From JBMNFB01 sp050949085 (GTDB lineage Bacteria; Bacillota; UBA994; UBA5500), in NCBI GenBank assembly GCA_050949085.1, contig JBMNFB010000001.1, positions 620,001 to 684,000 on the forward strand: 64,000 nucleotides of DNA. Direction: 5' to 3'. Below the pieces are notes generated by a model. The model had not been told where the DNA came from. It searched no databases and saw nothing but the letters and a program-made list of their open reading frames with translations. Both the position numbers and the translations under genes were made by a program. Positions 51,358 through 59,440 of this stretch are shown here, piece after piece; positions within the stretch are counted from its first letter, which is position 1, and every line of letters starts with the position of its first letter.

Positions 51358-52302
51358 CTAGAAGCCGAACTGGTTGGCCAAGAGGGCCACTGTCAGGACT
51401 GCTGCGCTGACAGCCGTGACCAGTCGCAGCACGAAACGCCTTTCAAATGACCCCAGCAGTAGAATCACATTCTTGAGGTCGATCATCGGGCCATATACCA
51501 GGAACGCCAGAATGGAGCCCCCGGTGAACTGGCCGACAAAAGTGCGAGCGATGAAGGCGTCAGCCTCAGAACAGAGCGAGAGCAGGAAGGCCAGGGCCAT
51601 CAGCACAAGAATGGAGCTTAGCTCACCTTGACCGATGGCCAGCAGCCACTGGCGCGGCACCAGCGTCTGCGCCGCTGCTGAGAGTCCGGCACCGATGATC
51701 AGGTAACGCCCGATATCAAAGAGTTCTTCACCCGTATGCTGCAGTACACCCAGCAAATGCTGCAGGATACCTCGCTCTCGCCAGGAGCTGGCGGGAGCGT
51801 GGTCGTGATTGTGGCCAGGATGGCCATGAACGCAGTCGTGACTGTGCTGGTGCCTGTCGCCCTTCAGCAGCGGGTTTCTGTCGGCAAAGAGGCGCCCCAT
51901 CAGTTCGCCGACAAAGATCGCGATAACAATGCCGGCGAGGGCACGCAGGAAGGCGACCGCAGCCGAGCCGCCGAAAGCGTAGTGGGTAGAGGCCAGCACC
52001 ACCGGGTTGACGATGGGAACCGCCAGCATAAAGGTGACAGCCATTCCCACCGGCACGCCTTTGCGGAGCAGGCCGCGCACGATCGGCACGATGGCGCACT
52101 CACAAACTGGGAAGGCGAAACCCAACAGGGATGAGATGAGCAGTCCGAACAGGCTATTGCGCGGCAAGAGCCGGGCCAGGGTCTCCTCCCCCAGGTAGAG
52201 ATGAATCAGAGACGAGACCAGCGTACCCAACAGGATAAATGGCATAGCCTCAAGAAGAATGCTGAGGAACATCACTGTAAACCCCTGAAGATATATATTC
52301 AT
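51358..52302 (-). CDS. DUF318 permease with histidine-rich loop, YcgR-like
   Basis: 314 residues, about eight membrane helices, of the ArsP/DUF318 permease family. The signature AFPVCECAIVPIVRGLLRKG lies in the first half and a second conserved SLCSEADAFIA block in the last third. The central loop (about 155-177) contains a dense histidine cluster, DRHQHSHDCVHGHPGHNHDH, likely to bind a transition metal such as zinc. GGAGGG precedes the ATG. First gene of an operon with the YcgQ-like partner. Relatives export organoarsenicals or are tied to zinc; direction and substrate here are open. Confidence 0.88.
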   Translation of the reverse strand: MNIYLQGFTVMFLSILLEAMPFILLGTLVSSLIHLYLGEETLARLLPRNSLFGLLISSLLGFAFPVCECAIVPIVRGLLRKGVPVGMAVTFMLAVPIVNPVVLASTHYAFGGSAAVAFLRALAGIVIAIFVGELMGRLFADRNPLLKGDRHQHSHDCVHGHPGHNHDHAPASSWRERGILQHLLGVLQHTGEELFDIGRYLIIGAGLSAAAQTLVPRQWLLAIGQGELSSILVLMALAFLLSLCSEADAFIARTFVGQFTGGSILAFLVYGPMIDLKNVILLLGSFERRFVLRLVTAVSAAVLTVALLANQFGF

Positions 52303-52449
52303 ATGAACCCTCCTCCCCTCTTGTCCACCTAATCCTTATGCACAAGGGGGCAAGCTTCTGACTCCCTGTCCGAAAATGTCCAGGGCGTGACGGTTCGTAT
52401 GTGGTAATCGCCAGGGGAATAGACTAAAGCCTGAGAGGAGTTGAGAAAA

Positions 52450-53496
52450 ATGACCCAAATGCAGACGACGGCAAGGCTCTTCCAACCGCTACAGCTAGGG
52501 AAACTGACATTGCGCAACCGCATTGTGTTGCCGCCGATGTGCCAGTATATGGCTTCAACGGAGGAGGGCCGGGTAACCGAATATCATCTGGCCCACTACG
52601 GGGTGCGGGCTCTGAGTGGACTGGGCCTGATCATCGTGGAAGCCACAGGGATAGAGCCGGACGGGAGGCTCTCCGGCAACGACCTGGGACTGTGGGAGGA
52701 TGAACAGCTTCCCGGCATGAGGCGCCTGGCGGAGGTGATCAGCGCTAACGGTGCAGTCCCTGGTATCCAGCTGAACCATGCCGGTCGTAAGGCCTGGCCT
52801 GGCGCCCAGCGGTTGGTGGCTCCCTCTCCCCTGCCCTTCGACAGCGGGCAGCGCACGCCGCACGAGCTGACACCGGCCGAGATGGAGGGGATTGCAGCCA
52901 GGTTTGCGGCGGCGGCGCAGCGGGCGGCAGCGGCTGGCTTCAAGTTGATCGAGCTGCACGGCGCCCACGGCTATCTTCTGAGTGAGTTCCTTTCGCCGCT
53001 GGTGAATCGGCGGGAGGACGAATTTGGCGGCGCATTGGAGAACCGCTGGCGTTTCCCGCTGATGGTGGTAGAAGCAGTGAAGCAGGTGCTGCCTGAGGAT
53101 GTCGTGCTGGGAATAAGACTCTCGGCGGAGGACTATGCTGAAGGCGGGAATACAACCGAAGATTGCGTGCAGATCAGCCGTGCGCTGGAGCAGGCCGGCA
53201 TCCAGCTCTTGCACATCAGTACCGGGGGCGTTGTACCGGTGAAACCGCCTGCCTGGCCGGGATACCAACTGCCGTGCGCTAAGGCTGTCAGGCAGGCGGT
53301 GAGTATTCCCGTCATCGGCGTCGGGATACTGGAACAGCCTTTCCTGGCTGACTTCGCGATACGCGAGGGCTACTGCGATCTGGTGGCCATCGGCAGGGGC
53401 TACTTACGCGACCCACACTGGGCCGTCACCGCCGCCCGCTCCCTGCACGAAGAACCGATGCTGCCCGAGAGCATGCTGGCCGGGTTGCTCCGCTAA
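52450..53496 (+). CDS. Old-yellow-enzyme family NADH:flavin oxidoreductase, YqjM-like
   Basis: 348 residues, an FMN-containing TIM barrel of the YqjM class. Class features are PPMCQYMA with the redox-tuning cysteine, YHLAHYGVRALSGLG, and GIQLNHAGRKAW; the later HGAHGYLLSEFLSPLVNRR and VAIGRGYLRDPHWA are OYE-wide. It reduces the C=C bond of enals, enones or similar electrophiles with NAD(P)H. ATG 52450 lies nine bases after AGGAG. Monocistronic with a strong terminator. It is divergent from the permease operon. Confidence 0.93.
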   Translation: MTQMQTTARLFQPLQLGKLTLRNRIVLPPMCQYMASTEEGRVTEYHLAHYGVRALSGLGLIIVEATGIEPDGRLSGNDLGLWEDEQLPGMRRLAEVISANGAVPGIQLNHAGRKAWPGAQRLVAPSPLPFDSGQRTPHELTPAEMEGIAARFAAAAQRAAAAGFKLIELHGAHGYLLSEFLSPLVNRREDEFGGALENRWRFPLMVVEAVKQVLPEDVVLGIRLSAEDYAEGGNTTEDCVQISRALEQAGIQLLHISTGGVVPVKPPAWPGYQLPCAKAVRQAVSIPVIGVGILEQPFLADFAIREGYCDLVAIGRGYLRDPHWAVTAARSLHEEPMLPESMLAGLLR

Positions 53497-53506
53497 GAAA
53501 TCAAGC

Positions 53507-53532
53507 GGGCCAGAGGTGCGCACCTCTGGCCC
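53507..53532. terminator. Bidirectional terminator
   Basis: GGGCCAGAGGTGC (53507-53519) and GCACCTCTGGCCC (53520-53532) form a 26-base perfect palindrome followed by TGTTTTCTT, between convergent genes. Confidence 0.88.
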
Positions 53533-53540
53533 TGTTTTCT

Positions 53541-55502
53541 TCAGGATTGCAGATAGCGGGTGAACCAGTCGAGGATAGCGTCCAGGCGGACGAGGCGGTT
53601 GGCAGGCTTGCCGCTGCGCGAGAGTTCGTGGTTCTCACCATGGAACAGCAGCATCTCAGTAGTCACGCCGAGACGCTTCAGCGCCACATACCACTGCTCG
53701 GCCTGCTCCAGCGGGCACCGGAAGTCCTGGTCGCTATGGATGATCAGCGTCGGCGTCTTCACGTTACGGGCGTAGCGCATCGGCGAGCGCTCCATGATGA
53801 AGTCTTCGTCGTCCCAGAGATCACGCCCCCCCATTCCGTAGCGGTCGCCATTCCAGCCGTTGTCGGCAGTGCCATACTTGGTGTAAAGGTTGCTCATGCT
53901 GCGCTGCGTTACGGCTGCCGCAAACATGTCAGTATGCCCGATCAGCCAGTTGGTGAAATAGCCTCCCTGACTGCCCCCGGTCACCCCGATGCGTTGCTTG
54001 TCCACCCAGGGTAGCTCTGCGGCCTGCTCAGCCATGAACTGCAGATCGTCAGCATCGACGCCGCACCAATCACCAACGCAGGCGCGAGCGAACTCCTCAC
54101 CATAGCCGAGGCTGCCACGGGGGTTGGTGTAGAGCACGCCGAACCCATGGCCGGCCAGGATCTGAAACTCGTGGAAGAACGAGTTCCCATAGGTGGTATG
54201 CGGCCCGCCGTGAATCTCCATCACCAGCGGATATTGACTGCCTTCCTCAAAGCCCAACGGCTTGATCAGCCAGCCCTCCAGCACGGTTCCATCAGGATGC
54301 GTGAAGTGGATCACCTCTGGCCAGCCGATATACTTGTCGGCGAAAAGCTCCTGATTGACGCCTGTAATCTGCTGCAGATCACCACCCACGGGGCCATACC
54401 GGAGGTCGCCGGTGGTGGTGGGATCGCCATGGTTGACGACCAGCCGCCCATTCTTGATGTCGTAGGAGCTGATGTACATCTGTCCGTCTCCGTACACCCG
54501 TTCCACACTGCCCCGCAGACGATCGAAGCAGAACAGGTAGCTGCTGCCGCCGATGGTGGCTGCGAAATAGATCAGCTGGCCATCGGCTGAAAGCACCAAA
54601 CCGGTGTTGCCGCCGTCAAAGCGCGCGTCTGCCCCGATGGTGTTGCCGATGTAGTGCGGGAAATCGGGTAGCAAGTTGATGTTCGTCCCGGTCTGCGGAT
54701 CGATCTGCCTGAGCTCCGGGTAGCCGCCAGGATAGATGCCCTTCTGGTGACCCAGGTAAAGCAGTTTTCCATCGGGAGTCCAGCGGAGGCCGAAGCAGGG
54801 GCCGTCGCTGTCAGTCAGGGCGCGCAGCTCACCGCGAGACATGTCAAGCAGCCAGATGTCGTTCAGTGTCTTGCGCTCATCCGCATTGCGGTTGGAGATG
54901 AAGGCGAGGTAGCGGCCGCAGGGTGATGGGGCGGGCCCGCTGCAGTTGAAATCGCCCTCGGTCAGACGGCGCACCGAACGGCTGCCCAGATCCAGCTTCC
55001 AGAGCTGGGTAAACATGCCGTCGAGATAACCAGCGCCGTTGGCTTTGTAGCGCAACCGAGTGATGCGCCGGGCGGTGGCGCCGGGGCGCAACGGAGGCTG
55101 CTCCTTCAACTCCTTGGCGGCGAGAATCAGGCTCTGGCCGTCCGACGCCCAGACAAAGCTGCTCACCCCTTTGGGCAGATCGGTCAACTGCTCCGCCTCC
55201 CCCCCATCCAGCGTCAGCAGCCAGACCTGGTTGCTGCCTGAGCGGTTGGAGAGAAAAGCGACACGGCTACCATCCGGCGACCAGGCCGGCGCCGCATCGC
55301 GCACCCTGGTCTGCGCGCCGCGGTTGGTGAAAAGCGAAATCCGTCCATTGGCGTAGCGATAGATGCTGCTGGCGTAGCCATTCTCTTTCTCCAACACCTC
55401 GGTCTGAACAAAGAGAATCTGCTCGCCGTCCGGCGAGAGAACCGGATGGCCGAGAAAGCGCATCCGCAGCAAATCGTCAGCAACAAATGGTTGCTTGCTC
55501 AT
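53541..55502 (-). CDS. S9-family serine peptidase, acylaminoacyl-peptidase-like
   Basis: 653 residues: an N-terminal beta-propeller (about 1-380) with repeated SPDG blades (GHPVLSPDGEQILFVQ, APAWSPDGSRVAFLSNR) and a C-terminal alpha/beta hydrolase. The catalytic serine is in GVTGGSQGGYFTNW, the aspartate in IHSDQDFRCP and the histidine in GENHELSRSG. It cleaves short or N-acylated peptides in the cytoplasm (no signal peptide). ATG 55502 lies six bases after AGGAGG; an in-frame extension to 55622 lacks a site. Confidence 0.94.
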   Translation of the reverse strand: MSKQPFVADDLLRMRFLGHPVLSPDGEQILFVQTEVLEKENGYASSIYRYANGRISLFTNRGAQTRVRDAAPAWSPDGSRVAFLSNRSGSNQVWLLTLDGGEAEQLTDLPKGVSSFVWASDGQSLILAAKELKEQPPLRPGATARRITRLRYKANGAGYLDGMFTQLWKLDLGSRSVRRLTEGDFNCSGPAPSPCGRYLAFISNRNADERKTLNDIWLLDMSRGELRALTDSDGPCFGLRWTPDGKLLYLGHQKGIYPGGYPELRQIDPQTGTNINLLPDFPHYIGNTIGADARFDGGNTGLVLSADGQLIYFAATIGGSSYLFCFDRLRGSVERVYGDGQMYISSYDIKNGRLVVNHGDPTTTGDLRYGPVGGDLQQITGVNQELFADKYIGWPEVIHFTHPDGTVLEGWLIKPLGFEEGSQYPLVMEIHGGPHTTYGNSFFHEFQILAGHGFGVLYTNPRGSLGYGEEFARACVGDWCGVDADDLQFMAEQAAELPWVDKQRIGVTGGSQGGYFTNWLIGHTDMFAAAVTQRSMSNLYTKYGTADNGWNGDRYGMGGRDLWDDEDFIMERSPMRYARNVKTPTLIIHSDQDFRCPLEQAEQWYVALKRLGVTTEMLLFHGENHELSRSGKPANRLVRLDAILDWFTRYLQS

Positions 55503-55773
55503 GGTCAACCTCCTAAAATGCAGTCGTGGAGAAAGACTTCTAGATAGGAACAGCAAATCCTCTCCCGGCCTGCGGAAGAGGAAGCCGGAAGAACCGGCAG
55601 CTGGTGTTGGCACCACTGACATTCATCTCGTAGATTGAGGAGCTCAGGCTCACGCCACCTTGAGCCGCAAGAATCGACACATTGCCGGTATTGCGCGACG
55701 AATGGTGTCCTTTCCTGCGTTTCCCAGGCAATATGCACCACTGCAGGCTGACTGGGCGCATTCGCATCGCCCA

Positions 55774-56643
55774 TCAACGGCCCAGCTTGATGGGCGGGCG
55801 CGCACTATGCCTGTTGGGAATACCAACACGATGATCGCGGCTGAAGCTCAGCGCATGAGTGGGACAGGCGGAGATGCACTCCAGGCAGCGCACGCAGGCG
55901 CCAGAGTTGGGGTTCCTGTATGGCGTCAGCGCCGCTTTGCAGGCACGGCTGCAGGCACCACAGTTGACGCATTGGTGAGTGTCAACGCGCAGGCGCCAGA
56001 TGCTGAAGCGGTTGAGCAGGCCGTAGAACGCCCCCAGGGGGCAGAGCGTACGGCAGAACGGCCTCCAGATGAAAATGGATACGACAAGGACGATCAGGAG
56101 GAAGAGCACTTTCCAGCTGAACAGCCAACCGGTGAGAGCAGCCAGGTTGGGATTCAGCGCGGTCAGGGGAATGCCCGCTTCCAGAGTACCGGCCGGACAG
56201 ATGAACTTGCAGAAATACGGTTCGGCCAATCCGGTGAGAGGGTTGCGCCAGAGTAGCGGCAGCGCCAGCGTGAGTATCAGCACCAGGTATTTTCCCAGCT
56301 CCAGAAGACGAGGAATCTGCAGCCGCAAGCGGCTTAACTTGTGCAACAGCTCCTGCACCAGACCAAACGGACAGAGCCAGCCGCAGACGAACCGGCCGCC
56401 CAGAGCGCCCACGGCGGCAAGGAAGCCAAGAATGTAGAGGGAAAACGTCTTCGTCCTGGCTGCAAGCAGTGACTGGAACGCGCCAACCGGACACGCTCCC
56501 AATGCACCGGGGCAAGAGTAGCAGTTGAGAAACGGAACGCAGACCTGCTTCAGAGATCCTTGATAGATCGAACCCCGTTTCCAGCCGAGAAAGTAGGAGT
56601 TAGCCAGGACGGCCGAGAGCAGTTGCGTGATTCTGCGCTTCAT
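55774..56643 (-). CDS. Membrane polyferredoxin, NapH/YccM-like 4Fe-4S protein
   Basis: 289 residues with four or five membrane helices and many cysteine clusters. NCYSCPGALGACPVGA comes near the N-terminus, then the paired CGWLCPFG and FCRTLCPLG motifs of NapH-type proteins, FCKFICPAG, and a C-terminal double 4Fe-4S ferredoxin (CVNCGACSRACKAAL and CVRCLECISACPTHAL). It should move electrons from the cytoplasm or quinone pool to the outer side of the membrane. It is the last gene of a three-gene operon with a redox lipoprotein and a CXXC mini-protein; electron donation to that lipoprotein is the natural inference. Confidence 0.9.
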   Translation of the reverse strand: MKRRITQLLSAVLANSYFLGWKRGSIYQGSLKQVCVPFLNCYSCPGALGACPVGAFQSLLAARTKTFSLYILGFLAAVGALGGRFVCGWLCPFGLVQELLHKLSRLRLQIPRLLELGKYLVLILTLALPLLWRNPLTGLAEPYFCKFICPAGTLEAGIPLTALNPNLAALTGWLFSWKVLFLLIVLVVSIFIWRPFCRTLCPLGAFYGLLNRFSIWRLRVDTHQCVNCGACSRACKAALTPYRNPNSGACVRCLECISACPTHALSFSRDHRVGIPNRHSARPPIKLGR

Positions 56644-56656
56644 GCCTGCCTCACTA

Positions 56657-56794
56657 TTAGCCTATACCTATGCACTGCAGGCAGAGGGTTATCGCCTTAT
56701 AAAACACTGCGACAGCTTCGTCCCGCAGCAGGCCGACCGCAGCCAGGCCAAGGCCGACTGCCAACAGGATGTAGCCAGATCTCTCTTGTTTCAT
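56657..56794 (-). CDS. CXXC-containing mini membrane protein, CD1871A-like
   Basis: 45 residues: a short basic start (MKQERSG), one transmembrane helix (YILLAVGLGLAAVGLL), RDEAVAVFYKA and the ending ITLCLQCIGIG. This pattern, a glycine-rich helix followed by ExxxVFxKAxxxCLxCIGIG, matches the family named after Clostridioides CD1871A. The cysteine pair near the membrane suggests a redox or cluster-binding role. It lies between the redoxin and polyferredoxin genes, ten bases after the first. ATG 56794 is used; GTG 56803 is in frame and closer to GGAGGAG. Confidence 0.8.
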   Translation of the reverse strand: MKQERSGYILLAVGLGLAAVGLLRDEAVAVFYKAITLCLQCIGIG

Positions 56795-56804
56795 TTTCAG
56801 CACT

Positions 56805-57359
56805 TCACTCCTCCAGAAGGGCCTCTATCAAGGGGAGAGTCTCCATCTCCAACGCTCCGGGCCCCCACCCCAGTGTTACAGCTGCGACCCTCCCCTCCCT
56901 ATCAACGTAGAGAGTCTCAGGGAGAAGTGCGCGGAACTGCTGATGGATCTTCGCGCCCGCATCGTAGATCACGGTGGCCTCAACTTCGTTCTCCGTAAAG
57001 ATCTCCTTCAGTTCATCCTCCTTCCCAATCGCGACAACGTAGAGATCAATTCCCTGTTCTTTCAGCTCACCGAGCTTTGGCTGCAATTCCAGCAGCTCAA
57101 CCAGGCAGAGGCCTCACCCGGGGCTGAAGAACTGGATCAGCCTGATGCGATCCGAGGCCTCCGGGGTGATCTCAACCATCTCACCGCTGAAAAGGTCTGG
57201 CCCGCTGAACTGCGGCAGATCCTGGCGTTCGGCAACCGGAATCAGGCTGGGGTGACCGGGGTCGGGGAACGGCTGGATTACCTTTCTGCCACAGCTCGCC
57301 AGCAGGAACGCAACGGGAATAAGCGTAACCAGGAGCCATCTGAATCTTGCAGAACGCAT
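56805..57359 (-). CDS. Thioredoxin-like lipoprotein with selenocysteine (UxxC)
   Basis: The frame from ATG 57359 to 56805 is interrupted only by a TGA (57116-57114) at codon 82. That TGA replaces the first cysteine of a thioredoxin-type active site: IQFFSPG-U-GLC-LVELLEL. Both sides match TlpA/ResA redoxins (LYVVAIGKEDELKEIF, TLYVDREGRVA downstream). The N-terminus is a lipoprotein signal (lipobox LLASC, Cys23). Downstream of TGA, TTG-A-GCTGC and GCAGCCAA (57100-57077) form a stem whose loop starts 22 bases after the TGA, within the bacterial SECIS range. Length 184 residues. It should be an extracellular thiol/selenol oxidoreductase fed by the downstream membrane proteins. Confidence 0.85.
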
Positions 57360-57575
57360 ACTGCAACAGTCCTTTCCGTAAGGGTGTGGAGGTACAGCCG
57401 TACCCCTGATGATGACGCAATAACAGAGCATGTGTTCGGTGGCTGGACTGCCCTTTCGCTTTCTTATCTATACACGCCAGTTGCCGGCTATACCTGCCTC
57501 CGGTTCCTTGAGACTAGATTTGGGCTACCTGCTCAGACTAGTAAGGCAGAGATTGAGTGCAAGGGAGGCAGACCA

Positions 57576-57983
57576 TTGGAGCGCAAGTTTGCGATCGAGA
57601 AGTCAGATGAGCAATGGAAGGAGGAACTGGATCCCCAGGCGTATCACGTGCTGCGGGAGCATGGCACGGAACCACCCTTCCAGAATAAGTATAACGACCA
57701 CGACGCTGAGGGCGTCTATCTCTGCGGCGCTTGCGGCCAGCCGTTATTTAGCTCCGAGGCCAAGTTTGACTCTGGCTCCGGCTGGCCCAGCTTCTACGAA
57801 CCTATCGACAAGGGCGCGCTGGGAATGGAGCGCGACTCCCGCTTCGGCATGGAGCGCACCGAGATTCATTGTTCGCGCTGCGGCGGCCACATCGGCCATG
57901 TGTTCACCGATGGGCCAGCCCCTACCGGGCTGCGCTACTGCACTAACTCGGCGGCGCTTCGGTTTCAGCCAGAGGGGAAGTGA
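57576..57983 (+). CDS. msrB: Peptide methionine-R-sulfoxide reductase MsrB
   Basis: 135 residues, complete MsrB. Zinc cysteines are in CGACGQPL and CSRCGGHIGHVF; the catalytic residue is the cysteine in GLRYCTNSAALRF; SGSGWPSFYEPI is the conserved substrate loop. It repairs methionine-R-sulfoxide in proteins using thioredoxin-type reductants. The TTG start at 57576 lies seven bases after GGGAGG; an open frame continues far upstream but overlaps the divergent selenoprotein gene and is not homologous. MsrA is not fused or adjacent. Being divergent from the redoxin operon, it may share its oxidative-stress context. Confidence 0.95.
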   Translation: MERKFAIEKSDEQWKEELDPQAYHVLREHGTEPPFQNKYNDHDAEGVYLCGACGQPLFSSEAKFDSGSGWPSFYEPIDKGALGMERDSRFGMERTEIHCSRCGGHIGHVFTDGPAPTGLRYCTNSAALRFQPEGK

Positions 57984-58005
57984 GTCAAGACCCGCGTCGA
58001 CCCCT

Positions 58006-59274
58006 CTAGTTATCCCCGTCTCGCAGGAAGTAGACGGTGTCCGGGCGCAGGGCCCCGGCCACCTCTACAATCTGGCCAGCGGTCACCTGATCAATCCGTT
58101 CGCCCAGATCGCTGGCCAGGTGCTCCACCCCCACCACCAGGTATTGCAGGAAGTTGAAACCCAGAAGCTGCGGCCGTTCTTCCATCGCGCGCAAGTGGTT
58201 GTGTATCGCCTGTCGCGCCCAATGGAACTCGTCAACGGTGAACTCACCTCTACGCATGGCCTCAAGCTGAGCCTCGATGATGCCGATGGCCTGATCAAAC
58301 TGCTCGCAACCGATCCCCGCTGAGATCATCATCGCTCCCTTGTCAGGCAGCAGGCTGGAGTAGACGCTGTAGGCGACGCCGGTTTTCGCCCGCAGGTTTA
58401 GAAATAGTTTCGATTGGTCATATGCTCCCAGAATGCCGTTGTAGACGACAGCAGCCGGATAGAGTTTATCGGCATAGCCTATCCCTGATGTATAGCCGAG
58501 CCGCAGCTGCCCCTGATTGACATCCTGCGGTTCAACCACGTGCTTGACTGTTGCCCTGGGCACCTTCAGATTGCCAGCAGCCACGGCCACGGGTTGGGCG
58601 AGTTTCCCACCAAATGCACTCTCGCAAATGGCTGCAAGATGCTCCGCCTGAATATCACCGCTGACCAGCAGGCGAACTCGGCCCCCCTGCAGAACCTGTT
58701 GATAGAATCGATAGAGTTGCGCGGGAGTGACCTGCGCCACTTCATCACGCTGCCCCAGGCGGTGTCGGGCATAAGCCTCACCAGCGAACATCTCCTCGAT
58801 GACCCGCTTGTCGGCATAGGCGTATTTGTCACCGAATATGCCTTTGATCGCTCGTATCTGGGCCTCCTTCTCTTGCTCTACATAGGCAGCCCTGAGGTGG
58901 CCGTCCTCCAGCACCGGATCCAGGAGCAACCCAGCCAGCGTCGAGATACCCTCCTGCAACAGATCGCGCCGATCATCGACATAGCGCTGGTTAACCAGCT
59001 CCAGCTGCATCTGTAGCAGATGGCAATCGCCCAATTTATGGACATTGACCAGGAAGCTGGCGCCGTGGAGATCGTCCCAGAGCCCGGCTAGCTGCTGGCT
59101 GCCCGGGTAGTCACGACTGCCACGCTTCAGTACCTGCGGGAGCAGAGCAAAAAGGCTGTAATACTCATCCAGCGGCCGTTCCACAAACAGCTGCAGCAGG
59201 TTTGTCTCGAACTTGGGCGTTGAGTTCAGGTAGAGTTCCAGATCACACTGCAGTGGTATACGTCTAAATGACAA
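58006..59274 (-). CDS. M16-family protein, YfmF-like, catalytically inactive
   Basis: 422 residues of the pitrilysin (M16) fold. The region that would hold the zinc motif HxxEH is missing; the protein instead follows the YfmF pattern, FETNLLQLFVERPLDEYYSL, LPQVLKRGSRDYP and LWDDLHGASF. In Bacillus YfmF is encoded with the active partner YfmH and both are needed for maturation of the aminopentanol group on elongation factor P. No YfmH-like gene is adjacent here. TTG 59274 is the start (GGAG ten bases upstream); the nearby ATG is in a dead frame. Confidence 0.82.
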   Translation of the reverse strand: MSFRRIPLQCDLELYLNSTPKFETNLLQLFVERPLDEYYSLFALLPQVLKRGSRDYPGSQQLAGLWDDLHGASFLVNVHKLGDCHLLQMQLELVNQRYVDDRRDLLQEGISTLAGLLLDPVLEDGHLRAAYVEQEKEAQIRAIKGIFGDKYAYADKRVIEEMFAGEAYARHRLGQRDEVAQVTPAQLYRFYQQVLQGGRVRLLVSGDIQAEHLAAICESAFGGKLAQPVAVAAGNLKVPRATVKHVVEPQDVNQGQLRLGYTSGIGYADKLYPAAVVYNGILGAYDQSKLFLNLRAKTGVAYSVYSSLLPDKGAMMISAGIGCEQFDQAIGIIEAQLEAMRRGEFTVDEFHWARQAIHNHLRAMEERPQLLGFNFLQYLVVGVEHLASDLGERIDQVTAGQIVEVAGALRPDTVYFLRDGDN

Positions 59275-59440
59275 CTTCAGTCATCTCCTTTAGCTTCTGG
59301 GACTAGGAATCGCTACTCTAGGCTATTCGCCATATTGACGGCGCTAACCTGCAGCGTCCTCCACAGCTTCCACCGATGGTTTACGGAATAGCCACATATC
59401 ATTGCTTTATGCGATTAATAACGACCTGGAGGTGATGCAG

